Assembly: GCA_023396215.1 (NCBI GenBank)
Contig: JAEWWW010000048.1
Location: forward strand, 1 to 26,278
DNA: 26,278 bases
Direction: 5' to 3'
DNA from: Bacillota bacterium
GTDB taxonomy: Bacteria; Bacillota; Clostridia; Oscillospirales; Ruminococcaceae
Part shown: piece by piece, positions 1 to 7,224 of the stretch
Layout of the letters: every line of letters starts with the position of its first letter
Numbering within the stretch: position 1 is the stretch's first letter
The notes under the pieces: model-generated
The model's input: only the letters and a program-made list of their open reading frames with translations
Told to the model about the DNA's origin: nothing
Database searches by the model: none
Translations under genes and position numbers: made by a program

Positions 1-25
1 AAATCTCACCCCCCGCGGGCGGCGG

Positions 26-38
26 CCCCCCCCCCCCC
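26..38. repeat. 13-nt cytosine homopolymer beside GC-rich inverted repeat
   Basis: An uninterrupted run of 13 C residues lies just beyond the 3' end of the LacI-family gene. On both sides are complementary GC-rich blocks (GGGCGGGCGG at 68-77 and CCGCCCGCC around 38-46 can pair in the minus-strand transcript). It may be part of a GC-rich terminator stem, or an assembly or sequencing artefact near the window edge. Confidence 0.6.
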
Positions 39-78
39 GCCCGCCGTTTGCTGCGCTATGCTCAAAAGGGCGGGCGGA

Positions 79-1071
79 TTAACTGCTCTGCCTGCGCACC
101 AGATTGCAGGGAAACTCCACCCGGATAGGCGAGGCATGCCCCTTGCCGATGCGGTCGAGAAGCAGCTTGACCGCCATAGCGCCCATCTCCTGAATGGGGA
201 TATGGATGGTGGTCAGCTGCAGGTGTTTTTCCTGCGCCTGGTCAATGTTGTCGATGGAGATAACCGCCGGACGCGGCATCTCGGGGGCAAGGGCCTGCAG
301 CTCGGAAAGTACCCCGATGGCGGTGGCGTCGTTGGCGCAAAAGAGGGCCGAGGGGCTGTCGGCGGTATCGAGGATGCGCTTGGCGGCCCTGCGCCCCCCC
401 TCCAGACTCTGGCTGGTGTTGTAGACCAGCGCCTGGTCAAAGGGGATGCCGCGGTCGATCAGCATACTGCGGTAGCCCAGATAGCGCACCTCGTTTTCAC
501 ACTCCCCCACATAGCCGATGCGCAGGTGGCCCTTATCCAGCAGGTGCTGCATCGCCATTTCGGCGGCGGTGCGGCCGTTGCAAATGACCTGATCGCAGAC
601 GGGGGCATAGGGGTTAAGCCCCACGCAGATGAGGCTGGGGAAGCTGCGGACAAGCTCCCGCAGCCGCTGCTCTGAGCAACGCCCCAGCACCACCAGCCCG
701 GCCTTCTTATCGGGCTTGGGCGGGCTTTGCAGGTAGTCTTCAACATAGAGGGTTTTGGGCGCGGGGCAGCCCCGGCGCAGCGCCTCTTCGCTGATAGACT
801 GGATGAGGGTTTGAAAAAAGTGGTTGCTGTAGGCGTCCCTCATCCGGCTGAAGGCGATGCCCACCGTTGGTGCGGCGGCTTCCTCGGCGGCGGTTTTCAG
901 CAGGCGGGCGTTCTGGTTGGGCAGGTAGTTCATCTCTTTTGCCACCGCCCACACCCTTGCCTTCACCGCCTCGGAGGCGCATTTGGGGTTTTTGCCCGAT
1001 AAAATGCGGGAGATGGTGGAGGGCGACACCTCGCATATGCGGGCGATTTCCTTCAAAGACACTGGTACCAC
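79..1071 (-). CDS. LacI-family transcriptional regulator
   Basis: A 330-residue DNA-binding transcription factor of the LacI/GalR family, expected to repress genes and respond to a sugar or related small ligand. The N-terminus carries the family helix-turn-helix (VSLKEIARICEVSPSTISRI, about residues 4-23) followed by the hinge-type stretch NYLPNQNARLLKT. Residues from about 65 onward form a periplasmic-binding-protein-like effector domain, with typical elements such as ICNGRTAAEMA, GHLRIGYVG, FCANDATAIGVL, ISIDNID and the C-terminal TTIHIPIQEMGAMAVKLLL. The length is usual for the family. The start is a GTG with GAGGA about 6 nt upstream. A second GTG three codons in is possible. The upstream region holds perfect inverted repeats that could be operators. 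No sugar genes lie beside it in the window, so the ligand and targets are unknown; targets may lie off the left edge. Confidence 0.9.
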   Translation of the reverse strand: MVPVSLKEIARICEVSPSTISRILSGKNPKCASEAVKARVWAVAKEMNYLPNQNARLLKTAAEEAAAPTVGIAFSRMRDAYSNHFFQTLIQSISEEALRRGCPAPKTLYVEDYLQSPPKPDKKAGLVVLGRCSEQRLRELVRSFPSLICVGLNPYAPVCDQVICNGRTAAEMAMQHLLDKGHLRIGYVGECENEVRYLGYRSMLIDRGIPFDQALVYNTSQSLEGGRRAAKRILDTADSPSALFCANDATAIGVLSELQALAPEMPRPAVISIDNIDQAQEKHLQLTTIHIPIQEMGAMAVKLLLDRIGKGHASPIRVEFPCNLVRRQSS

Positions 1072-1156
1072 CGGCTTTCCTCAATATCGGCTGTAAACAC
1101 CATATCTGTTTGAACGGGAATCAAAAATAAAAGGGTAGAATATCCATTATGCGGTT

Positions 1157-1190
1157 ATTATACCATGTCCGCAGAGCGGCATGGTATAAT
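1157..1190. promoter_or_regulatory. Perfect inverted repeat, possible operator or promoter
   Basis: ATTATACCATG at 1157-1167 and CATGGTATAAT at 1180-1190 are exact reverse complements. Between them is a second palindrome, CCGC-AGA-GCGG (1169-1179). Each arm contains TATAAT, so each can also serve as a -10 box, one on each strand. It lies between the divergent LacI-family gene and ywbE. Binding by the neighbouring regulator is inference. Confidence 0.5.
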
Positions 1191-1222
1191 TCGCCATCGC
1201 CATAGGCGGGCATCAAAATAAC

Positions 1223-1253
1223 GGTATAATAGCCATTTTACGGTTATTATACC
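1223..1253. promoter_or_regulatory. Second GGTATAAT/ATTATACC inverted repeat
   Basis: GGTATAAT (1223-1230) is reverse-complementary to ATTATACC (1246-1253). The 15-mer CGGTTATTATACCAT at 1241-1255 is an exact direct repeat of 1152-1166 in the first palindrome. Two similar palindromes 60-90 nt apart fit paired operator sites or a duplicated promoter. Function was not tested. Confidence 0.45.
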
Positions 1254-1326
1254 ATATTTTTTGTGTTGCAGCTTAAATTTTGCGACGCACCCAAAAACAG
1301 GCGCGGCCTTTCAGGGGGGCATGCCC

Positions 1327-1355
1327 TTGTATTTGCCGCCCCGGTGGCATAAAAT
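1327..1355 (+). promoter_or_regulatory. Candidate sigma-A promoter of ywbE
   Basis: TTGTAT at 1327-1332 and TAAAAT at 1350-1355 are separated by 17 nt. The -10 box is good and the -35 box is weak. It lies 35 nt before the ywbE start codon. Confidence 0.45.
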
Positions 1356-1389
1356 ATAAGATAATCACAATGAAGGAACAGGCGGACAG

Positions 1390-1596
1390 ATGAACGGTAA
1401 AAACAGAAGTGATATCAAAATAGGCGCACTGGTGGATGTCGTACTGAAAAAGGACCAGCCCACCGGCAAGCTGACCCGCGGACATGTCAAGCGCATCCTT
1501 ACCAACAGTGCCACCCACCCCCACGGCATCAAGGTGATGCTGCAGGAAGGCCAGCAGGTGGGGCGGGTACAGCAGATTATCAGCGAGGAGGAATAG
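1390..1596 (+). CDS. ywbE: YwbE family protein (DUF2196)
   Basis: A 68-residue protein of the YwbE/DUF2196 family, widespread in Bacillota and with no assigned biochemical role. The sequence matches the family along its whole length: an IKIGALVDVVLKKDQPTGKL stretch, the central TRGHVKRILTNSATHPHGIK block, and the terminal GQQVGRVQQII. The many small beta-strand-like segments suggest a compact SH3/OB-like fold, which is inference. The ATG at 1390 is preceded by AAGGA/GGCGGA-type purine stretches. The last codons and the stop (TAG, 1594-1596) lie at the start of a partial inverted copy of the MITE-like repeat found twice near 9.4-10.3 kb, so the repeat may have replaced the native 3' end. The next gene starts 136 nt downstream on the same strand. 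Confidence 0.9.
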   Translation: MNGKNRSDIKIGALVDVVLKKDQPTGKLTRGHVKRILTNSATHPHGIKVMLQEGQQVGRVQQIISEEE

Positions 1597-1672
1597 CGTG
1601 AAAATCACGCTATCCGTCATGTGCCAATCGCTCCCCGCCTGTGGCGGGAACCGCGGATTGATGCACAAACAG
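1588..1672 (-). mobile_element. Partial inverted copy of the 253-bp MITE-like repeat
   Basis: Read on the minus strand, this segment matches the centre of the elements at 9363-9615 and 10013-10265. Shared blocks include TTTGTGCATCAATCCGCGGT, GAGCGATTGGCACATGA and the hairpin around ATAGCGTGA. The arms TAGCGTGA (1594-1601) and TCACGCTA (1605-1612) form a perfect 8-bp stem. Neither terminal inverted repeat is present, so this is a remnant. It overlaps the ywbE stop codon. Confidence 0.75.
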
Positions 1673-1731
1673 ATCATTCCTTTTTATGGTCTGTTCGTGC
1701 CGAAATATAAGTGAAAGGAATGGTCTTTAAC

Positions 1732-2094
1732 ATGACCGGCAACCTTTTTGTATGCTACCCCAAATGCACCACCTGCCAGAAGGCGGCCAAATGGCTGGAG
1801 GAGAACGGCGCGGCCTACGAGATGCGCCACATCAAGGAGCAAAACCCCACCCTGCAGGAGCTGCGGGAGTGGCAGCTAAAAAGCGGGCTGCCGCTAAAGC
1901 GCTTTTTCAACACCAGCGGCCTGCTGTATAAATCGATGGAGCTGGCCAAACGGCTGCCCGGCATGAGCGAGGAGGAGCAGCTTGCCCTGCTGGCAACCGA
2001 CGGCATGCTGGTGAAGCGCCCCATACTGGTGGCGGGTGATAAGGTACTGGTGGGCTTTAAGCAGCCCGAGTGGGAGGAGGCCCTAAAAGGGTAG
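1732..2094 (+). CDS. Arsenate reductase / Spx-family thioredoxin-fold protein
   Basis: A cytoplasmic protein of 120 residues in the ArsC/Spx/YffB superfamily. The N-terminus shows a beta strand followed by YPKCTTCQKAAKWLEENG, with a CxxC pair (CTTC) at the redox position. Downstream are the family landmarks MRHIKEQNPT, FFNTSGLLYK and LLATDGMLVKRPILV, the last carrying the conserved cis-Pro region (KRP). Members reduce arsenate or act in thiol stress; Spx members bind RNA polymerase. The sequence fits the generic 'arsenate reductase family protein' of Clostridia better than true Spx, and its substrate is unknown. I chose the ATG at 1732 because AAGGA (1715-1719) lies 12 nt upstream; earlier GTG/ATG codons at 1711 and 1720 overlap or abut that site. 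No ars genes are nearby. Confidence 0.88.
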   Translation: MTGNLFVCYPKCTTCQKAAKWLEENGAAYEMRHIKEQNPTLQELREWQLKSGLPLKRFFNTSGLLYKSMELAKRLPGMSEEEQLALLATDGMLVKRPILVAGDKVLVGFKQPEWEEALKG

Positions 2095-2142
2095 GGCCGC
2101 AAAAACCAAAGATACGGCGGGCTGGTTTTGCAGGCTGCTAAA

Positions 2143-2177
2143 GAAAAAACACCGCCCAATCCAAAAGGACGGGGCGG
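2143..2177 (-). terminator. Rho-independent terminator of the deacetylase gene
   Basis: On the minus strand CCGCCC (complement of 2172-2177) pairs with GGGCGG (complement of 2152-2157), followed by a T-rich run (complement of 2144-2149). It lies just past the deacetylase stop codon. The plus strand has no T-run here, so it mainly serves the minus-strand gene. Confidence 0.7.
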
Positions 2178-2195
2178 CGCTGCATATTTCGCTGT

Positions 2196-3125
2196 TTAGA
2201 TATCGCTGGGGTCGCCAAAGACAAACCCGCGGGCGCGCATCTGGTCGATAACGTCGTCCAGTATCTCGGCGTTGGTTTTAGAAACGCTGTGCAGCAGGTA
2301 GATGCCGCCGGGGTGGGCGGAATCCACAATCTTTTTCAGCGAAGCGGCGGGGTCGGGCTGGTTGTCCACCTCCCAATCCCTGTAGGCAAAGCTCCAGAAA
2401 ACCGATTTGTAGCCCAACGACTGCATCAGGGCCAGCGTCTGCTCGTTGAATTCGCCGCTGGGGAAGCGGTAGAGGTTCATGGTATAGCCGAAATGCTCGA
2501 CTATGTAGTCGTGCATGTTTTTGGTGTCTTCAAAGGCTTTTTCCAGCGGCAGGTTGGGCATGGATGCGTGGGACCAGCTATGGTTGGCGATGACATGCCC
2601 CTCATCAATCATCCGCTGCACCAGCTCGGCGTTACGCTTGGCATAGTCGTAGGTCAAAAAGAAGATGGCCCTAATCTCTTTTTCCTTCAGGGTATCGAGG
2701 ATAGGGGGGGTGTAGCCGTTTTCGTAGCCTTGGTCAAAGGTCAGGTAGATATGGTCGCTCTCCTCGTTGATGAAGGCGGCGTTGTATTTGCCGTACTTCT
2801 TGTTAAACTGCAAAGAGCCCACCGAACGGTTGCGGTCGTCCACCGGGCCGCCGGGGCCCCAACCCTGCGGCTTGCTGTCCAGCGCGGCAAGCGCGGCAAA
2901 ATCGGCGCTCATGGTGGGAGTGGCAGGCTCGCTGCCAGAGGAGCTGCTGGGCAGGCTGGTTTCGGGCTGGCTGCTGGTTTCGGGCGTGGAGGTCTGGGGC
3001 GCAGAGGTGGTCTGCAAAGTGGAACTGGAGCTGCTGCCGGGAGGCTTTCGGTCACCGCAGGCTGTCAGAGAGAGGATCAGGGCTGCTGCAAGCATAACGG
3101 CAGCCGTGCGTTTGAAACGGTTCAT
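2196..3125 (-). CDS. pdaA: PdaA-like polysaccharide deacetylase, predicted lipoprotein
   Basis: A secreted, membrane-anchored NodB-fold deacetylase of 309 residues. The N-terminus has Lys/Arg residues, a hydrophobic core and the lipobox LTAC, giving a diacylated Cys at about position 23. A Ser/Pro/Thr-rich linker follows to about residue 75. The catalytic domain follows PdaA of Bacillus subtilis closely: YLTFDQGYENGYTPPILDTL (metal-binding and base Asp region), NHSWSHASM (metal His pair), RFPSGEF, VFWSFAYRDWEVDNQ, and HPGGIYLLHSVS. PdaA enzymes remove the N-acetyl group of muramic acid on the way to the muramic delta-lactam of spore cortex. A cortex role here is inferred from family membership only. 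The NodB motif reads TFDQG rather than the common TFDDG, as also seen around PdaA (TFDNG). ATG at 3125 has GGAGG 7 nt upstream. It is monocistronic and followed by a terminator. Confidence 0.9.
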   Translation of the reverse strand: MNRFKRTAAVMLAAALILSLTACGDRKPPGSSSSSTLQTTSAPQTSTPETSSQPETSLPSSSSGSEPATPTMSADFAALAALDSKPQGWGPGGPVDDRNRSVGSLQFNKKYGKYNAAFINEESDHIYLTFDQGYENGYTPPILDTLKEKEIRAIFFLTYDYAKRNAELVQRMIDEGHVIANHSWSHASMPNLPLEKAFEDTKNMHDYIVEHFGYTMNLYRFPSGEFNEQTLALMQSLGYKSVFWSFAYRDWEVDNQPDPAASLKKIVDSAHPGGIYLLHSVSKTNAEILDDVIDQMRARGFVFGDPSDI

Positions 3126-3416
3126 GGGAGTACCTCCGTTGATGATCTAAGGCTTGAGGCCACGCGGCATCCAAAGCATCGGACGCTCTTTGCAGCCTGT
3201 CCACCGGCTAAAGAGCAGGGAACCTGCATCTCCTTTATTCTGTGCAGCTTTTTACTAAAAATTATTGCAAAAGCCCACGGGTTTCACAATTTTTCCGGGA
3301 AAGCTGTCGACCGCCCACAAAAGCTTCTGCGCGGATGGGGGCAGTTGGCGCGCCCAAGCGGGGGAACCCGCCCTCTGCCAAGGGGCTTGTCCCACAGGCG
3401 GGCGGATAGGTTCTTA

Positions 3417-3460
3417 TTCCCCTCCTTGGAGGGGTGGCGCCCGCAGGCGACGGGGTGGTT
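3417..3460 (+). repeat. Dispersed repeat R1 (CCCCTCC-TGGAGGGG type)
   Basis: The sequence has a CCCCTCCTTGGAGGGG palindrome followed by a GGCGCCCGCAGGCGAC stem and GGGGTGGTT. Related copies, in either orientation, lie at 7090-7133, 12613-12659, 17191-17236, 17262-17298 and 19584-19624. All are intergenic. Confidence 0.8.
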
Positions 3461-3533
3461 AAGGCGGTGGGAAAAAGGGTGGCTGCAGGCCAATGCCACA
3501 TCGCCCCTACAGTGTTCTCTTATGTCTATGGCG

Positions 3534-3558
3534 GTAGGGGCGGCTATCAGCCGCCCGC
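3534..3558. repeat. Dispersed palindrome R2, GTAGGGGC/GCCCGC type
   Basis: The unit runs from GTAGGGG to GCCCGC, with inner arms GGCGGCT and AGCCGCC around an ATC loop. It faces an opposite copy at 3580-3604, making a larger inverted pair. Nothing coding was seen in this 900-nt spacer (3126-4032); it is made of repeats. Confidence 0.8.
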
Positions 3559-3579
3559 ATGATTTTTGATTTGGGGAAC

Positions 3580-3604
3580 GCGGGCGGATACTATCCGCCC
3601 CTAC
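3580..3604. repeat. Dispersed palindrome R2, inverted partner copy
   Basis: The copy runs GCGGGCGGATA-C-TATCCGCCCCTAC, with inner arms GGGCGGATA and TATCCGCCC. It is in the opposite orientation to the copy 22 nt upstream. Confidence 0.8.
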
Positions 3605-3684
3605 GGCAATTTCTGATTTCCTGCCATCGCAAAAGCCGTTCTCTCAGCCATGGGTGAGAAAGAATATGCAGATTTTTATGCGCC

Positions 3685-4040
3685 CGCAGCACACTTTAAG
3701 CTCTTGCTGCTGCCGTAAAATCTGCTCTCCCCCCGCCGCAGCCAGAGGGAGGTTTCGTATATTCCTTCTACGTCGCAGCACACTTTAAGCTCTTGCCGCT
3801 GCCACAAAATCTGCGCTTCTCCTGCCGCAGCCAGAGGGAGGACTTGTATATTCCCCCTCCGTCGCAGCACACTTTAAGCTCTTGCAGCTACCACAAAATC
3901 TGCGCTACACCTGCCGCAGCCAGAGGGAGGATTTGTACATTCCTTCTTCGTCGCAGCACACTTTAAGCTTTTGCTGCTGCCGCAAAATCTGCTCTCCCCC
4001 CGCCACAGGCGGGGGGAGAATTCATCTATTCCTTATGCGC
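3685..4040. repeat. Four tandem 89-bp repeats abutting the secA 3' end
   Basis: Units start at 3685, 3774, 3863 and 3952, each exactly 89 bp and each opening with CGCAGCACACTTTAAGCT. The next unit start would be 4041, where the complement of the secA C-terminal codons begins with CGCAGCAC and, after 12 nt, has TTGCCGCTGCCACA, as unit 2 does after 11 nt. Later parts of the unit (CCGCAGCCAGAGGGAGG, then TATATTCC) are conserved in units 1-3. In unit 4 the middle is replaced by a long GC hairpin. Because 89 is not a multiple of three, the units cannot be a translated repeat in one frame. The origin may be slippage or duplication from the secA end, or a STAR/REP-like array. Confidence 0.9.
3993..4019 (-). 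terminator. Strong hairpin downstream of secA
   Basis: TCTCCCCCCGCC (3993-4004) and GGCGGGGGGAGA (4008-4019) pair perfectly over 12 bp with an ACA loop, 14 nt beyond the secA stop codon. It is the likely 3' end structure of the secA transcript. It has no good T-run on the minus strand, so termination is less sure than the hairpin. Confidence 0.55.
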
Positions 4041-6762
4041 CGCAGCACTTCTTGTACTTTTTGCCGCTGCCACAGGGGCAGGGGTCGTTGCGGCCCACCT
4101 TTTTCTCTGCCCGCACCGGCTGCTTTTGCAGGCTGCCGTCGCCGGATTTGTTCTCGGTGGGCTTCGCCACCTGCTCACGCTTGGGTTGGTCGGCGGTACG
4201 CAGCTGCACCGTCAAAATCATCCGTACCGTGTCTTCCCTGATGGAGGCAATCATCTGGTCAAACATATCGAAGCCTTCCATCCGGTACTCGATGACCGGG
4301 TCGCGCTGCGCGTAGCTGCGCAGGTAGATGCCCCGTTTGAGCTCATCCATGGCGTCGATGTGGTCCATCCATTTCAGGTCGACGTTTTTCAGCAGCACAA
4401 CCCGTTCCAGCTCGCGCATGACAGGGGAGGTGTAAACCTCCTCACGTTTGGCGTAAAGGGCGGCGGCGCGCTCCTTCAGCAGCGTCTTGATGGCTTCGCG
4501 GTCGGCCTGCTCCAGCTCTTCGCGGCTGTAGCGGAAGTCGTCCTTGCCTGTGAGCCAGCCCAGGAAATACTCCCGCAGGCCGTCCAGGTTCCAGTCGTCG
4601 TGGGCGTCGGTGTCGGGCACAAAGCGGTCGACCACATTGTCGATGTTTTCGTCCACCATGGTCTTGATGAAGTCGGTGACGTCCTCGCCCTCCAGCACCT
4701 TGGTGCGCTGGCCGTAGATAATCTCGCGCTGCTTGTTCATAACGTCGTCAAACTGCAGCACGTTTTTACGGGTCTGGAAGTTGCGGCTCTCAATGCGGCT
4801 CTGGGCGGTTTCGATAGAGCCGGTGAGCATCTTGTTCTCGAGGGGCATGTTTTCTTCCACGCCCAGCGTATCCATAATGTTCTGGAGGCGCTCGCCGCCA
4901 AAGAGGCGCATGAGGTCGTCCTCCAGCGAGATATAGAAGCGGGTTTCACCGGGGTCGCCCTGACGCCCGGCACGCCCTCTGAGCTGGTTGTCTATCCGGC
5001 GGGATTCATGGCGCTCGGTGCCGATGATGAACAGCCCGCCCGCCTCTTTTACCTTAATGGCCTCGCCTGAAATTTGATCCTTGTAGGTCTGGTGAAGCTG
5101 AGCAAAGGTTTTGCGCGCCTCCAATATTTCGGGGTCACTGGTGTCAAAATGAGCGGTGGACTGGTCGATGAGCTCCTCGCTGAAGCCCTGAGTGCGCATC
5201 TGGGCCTTGGCCATATATTCGGCGTTGCCGCCCAGCACGATGTCGGTGCCGCGGCCCGCCATGTTGGTGGCGATGGTGACCGCCCCAAACTTACCGGCCT
5301 GCGCCACAATGGCCGCCTCTTTTTCATGGTACTTGGCGTTGAGCACCTGATGGGGCACGCCCTTGCGCTTCAAAAGGGAGGAAAGCAGCTCGGATTTTTC
5401 GATGGAAACGGTACCCACCAGCACCGGCTGGCCCTTTTTGTGGCAGTCGATAATCTGCTCGATGACCGCGGAGAACTTGCCCGCCTCGGTCTTAAAGATG
5501 ACGTCGGGGTGGTCGGTGCGCACCACCGGGCGGTTGGTGGGTATCTCGATGACGTCCAGCCGGTAGATTTCGCGGAACTCGTCGGCTTCGGTCATGGCGG
5601 TACCGGTCATACCCGAAAGCTTGAGGTACATTCTGAAGTAGTTCTGAAAGGTGATGGTGGCAAGGGTCTTGGATTCGCGCTCCACCTTCACCCCTTCCTT
5701 GGCCTCGATGGCCTGATGCAGCCCCTCGTTGTAGCGGCGGCCAATCATCAGACGGCCGGTGAACTCGTCCACAATCAGCACCTGATCGTCCCGCACAACA
5801 TAATCCACATCCCGTTGCATAATGCCCCGGGCCTTGATGGCCTGGTTCACATGGTGCAGCAGGGTGGCGTTTTCGGGGTCGGTGAGGTTTTCTATCTTAA
5901 AGAAATCTTCGGCTTTTTTCACGCCCGAGGAGGTGAGGGTGGCGGTGCGGGCCTTTTCGTCCACAATGTAGTCGGCGTCCACATCGTCGTGCTCTTCTTT
6001 TTCGTTGAGCTCCTTGACCTTGATGAGCCGCAGACGCTTGGCGAGGCTGTCGGCCTGCATATACAGGTCGGTGGATTTATCCCCCTGACCTGAGATAATC
6101 AGCGGGGTGCGGGCCTCGTCCACAAGGATAGAGTCCACCTCGTCGACGATGGCGTAGTTGTGGCCCCGCTGCACCTGATGCTCCTTGTAGGTCACCATGT
6201 TGTCGCGCAGGTAGTCGAAGCCGACCTCGTTGTTGGTGCCGTAGGTGATGTCACAGCCGTAGGCTTCCCGCCGCTGGGCAGGCTCGAGGCCGTTGACAAT
6301 CAGCCCCACGCTCAGGCCAAGAAAGCGGTAGACCTTGCCCATCCACTCGCTGTCGCGCTTGGCAAGGTAGTCGTTGACCGTCACCACATGCACGCCTTTG
6401 CCGGTCAGGGCGTTGAGGTAAGCGGGCAGGGTGGCCACAAGGGTTTTGCCCTCGCCGGTTTTCATCTCGGAGATGCGCCCCTGATGCAGCACGATGCCGC
6501 CGATAATCTGAACAGGGAAGTGGCGCATACCCAGTACCCGGTCGGCGGCCTCGCGGCAGGCGGCAAAGGCGTCGGGCAGAATATCGTCCAGCGTTTCACC
6601 CTGCGCCAACCGCTCCTTCAGGGCGGGGGTCACAGCCTTTAGCCGGTCGTCCGAAAGGGCGCGGTAGTGCTCCTCCAGCGCCAGCACCTTGTCCAAAATG
6701 GGGTCGATGCGCTTAAGCTCCCTCGCGGAATAAGAGCCCAGCAGCTTTTTAAGAAATCCCAT
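4033..6762 (-). CDS. secA: Protein translocase ATPase SecA
   Basis: The motor ATPase of Sec-dependent export, 909 residues. It binds SecYEG and preproteins at the membrane and drives secretion by ATP hydrolysis. Visible motifs: MKTGEGKTLVATLPAYLNAL (Walker A), VTVNDYLAKRD, DEVDSILVDEARTPLIISG (Walker B/DEAD-like region plus start of the preprotein-crosslinking domain), LSGMTGTA, ATNMAGRGTDIVLGG and QLRGRAGRQGDPGE (nucleotide-binding fold 2), helical scaffold and wing regions, and a C-terminal zinc-binding SEC-C motif with C-x-C-x8-CC (CPCGSGKKYKKCC). I chose ATG 6762 because AAGGAG lies 9-10 nt upstream and the protein then begins with MGFLKKLLGS, as in family members. A promoter lies about 230 nt upstream. 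The gene stands alone, without the prfB often found after it. The coding end abuts an 89-bp tandem array that resembles the SEC-C codons. Confidence 0.98.
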   Translation of the reverse strand: MGFLKKLLGSYSARELKRIDPILDKVLALEEHYRALSDDRLKAVTPALKERLAQGETLDDILPDAFAACREAADRVLGMRHFPVQIIGGIVLHQGRISEMKTGEGKTLVATLPAYLNALTGKGVHVVTVNDYLAKRDSEWMGKVYRFLGLSVGLIVNGLEPAQRREAYGCDITYGTNNEVGFDYLRDNMVTYKEHQVQRGHNYAIVDEVDSILVDEARTPLIISGQGDKSTDLYMQADSLAKRLRLIKVKELNEKEEHDDVDADYIVDEKARTATLTSSGVKKAEDFFKIENLTDPENATLLHHVNQAIKARGIMQRDVDYVVRDDQVLIVDEFTGRLMIGRRYNEGLHQAIEAKEGVKVERESKTLATITFQNYFRMYLKLSGMTGTAMTEADEFREIYRLDVIEIPTNRPVVRTDHPDVIFKTEAGKFSAVIEQIIDCHKKGQPVLVGTVSIEKSELLSSLLKRKGVPHQVLNAKYHEKEAAIVAQAGKFGAVTIATNMAGRGTDIVLGGNAEYMAKAQMRTQGFSEELIDQSTAHFDTSDPEILEARKTFAQLHQTYKDQISGEAIKVKEAGGLFIIGTERHESRRIDNQLRGRAGRQGDPGETRFYISLEDDLMRLFGGERLQNIMDTLGVEENMPLENKMLTGSIETAQSRIESRNFQTRKNVLQFDDVMNKQREIIYGQRTKVLEGEDVTDFIKTMVDENIDNVVDRFVPDTDAHDDWNLDGLREYFLGWLTGKDDFRYSREELEQADREAIKTLLKERAAALYAKREEVYTSPVMRELERVVLLKNVDLKWMDHIDAMDELKRGIYLRSYAQRDPVIEYRMEGFDMFDQMIASIREDTVRMILTVQLRTADQPKREQVAKPTENKSGDGSLQKQPVRAEKKVGRNDPCPCGSGKKYKKCCGA

Positions 6763-6989
6763 AGTCCTTCTCCTTTGTCCTATCAGAATGGCCTGCCAAA
6801 GGGCAGCCGGTAACATTGCGCAGCTTGGTTTGCCCCGCCGGAGCTTCCCTTCGGGGGCCTCACGGGGTGGGGATCTCGATACAAGGTTTGGGTAAAAGCG
6901 CCCTGCCTATACGCTTTGCCGGGGCGGGCCTTTGCTCTTTTGCGTGCGCAAGGCCCCGAGGCCCCCCGGCGGCAGGGCGGGCTATTGCA

Positions 6990-7019
6990 ATACTACTCTT
7001 AAAGATACACCCTTGTCAA
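6990..7019 (-). promoter_or_regulatory. Candidate sigma-A promoter of secA
   Basis: On the minus strand TTGACA (complement of 7014-7019) is followed after 18 nt by TAGTAT (complement of 6990-6995). It is the best promoter match in the 600-nt spacer upstream of secA. The leader would be about 220 nt and GC-rich, with a GGGCCTT/AAGGCCC hairpin near 6926-6957. No gene is seen between 6763 and 7361. Confidence 0.6.
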
Positions 7020-7089
7020 TTCAAAAGCATGTGTACCGGCTGAATAAACTGTGACCAAACGGTAAAAATCCGCCGGTTGGCAGGGGAAT

Positions 7090-7133
7090 CCTTTCCCTTC
7101 CTTGGAGGAGTGCCGCCTACGGTGAGATGGTTT
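7090..7133 (+). repeat. Dispersed repeat R1, degenerate copy
   Basis: It carries CCCTTCCTTGGAGGAGTG followed by CCGCCTACGGTGAGATGGTTT. It matches the R1 copies at 3417 and 19584, with several substitutions that weaken the first stem. Confidence 0.65.
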
Positions 7134-7141
7134 CGAGGGGC

Positions 7142-7204
7142 GGGCCGATGTGGTCGGCGCAGCCGACGGCAATAGCGTCCCCCTCCGGCAGGGGGCATCG
7201 GCCC
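7142..7204. repeat. Dispersed repeat R3 (GGCCGATGTGGTCGG ... GGGGGCATCGG)
   Basis: Outer arms GGGCCGATG and CATCGGCCC enclose an inner block with GGTCGGC-GCA-GCCGAC and a CCCCCT...AGGGGG stem. A second copy is at 19412-19474. The outer arms equal the inner arms of the R2-type palindrome at 12584-12611, which suggests R3 is an R2 element carrying an insertion, or that the two families recombine. Confidence 0.7.
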
Positions 7205-7224
7205 TCACAGTGGGCAGGCAATTT

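Noticed and set aside
3676..3870. Minus-strand open frame across the 89-bp tandem repeats, with a repeated LKVCC-like ending
   Set aside because: The 89-nt period shifts the frame in each unit, so no repeated peptide is kept. There is no ribosome binding site. The similarity to the SecA tail is at DNA level.
3685..4040. CRISPR array as an explanation of the 89-bp repeats
   Set aside because: The units are contiguous, similar throughout, have no unique spacers of regular size, and no cas genes are near.
6763..6816. Longer SecA N-terminus starting 18 codons upstream
   Set aside because: The extension crosses the ribosome binding site AAGGAG of the ATG at 6762, and family members start at MGFLKKL-like sequence.
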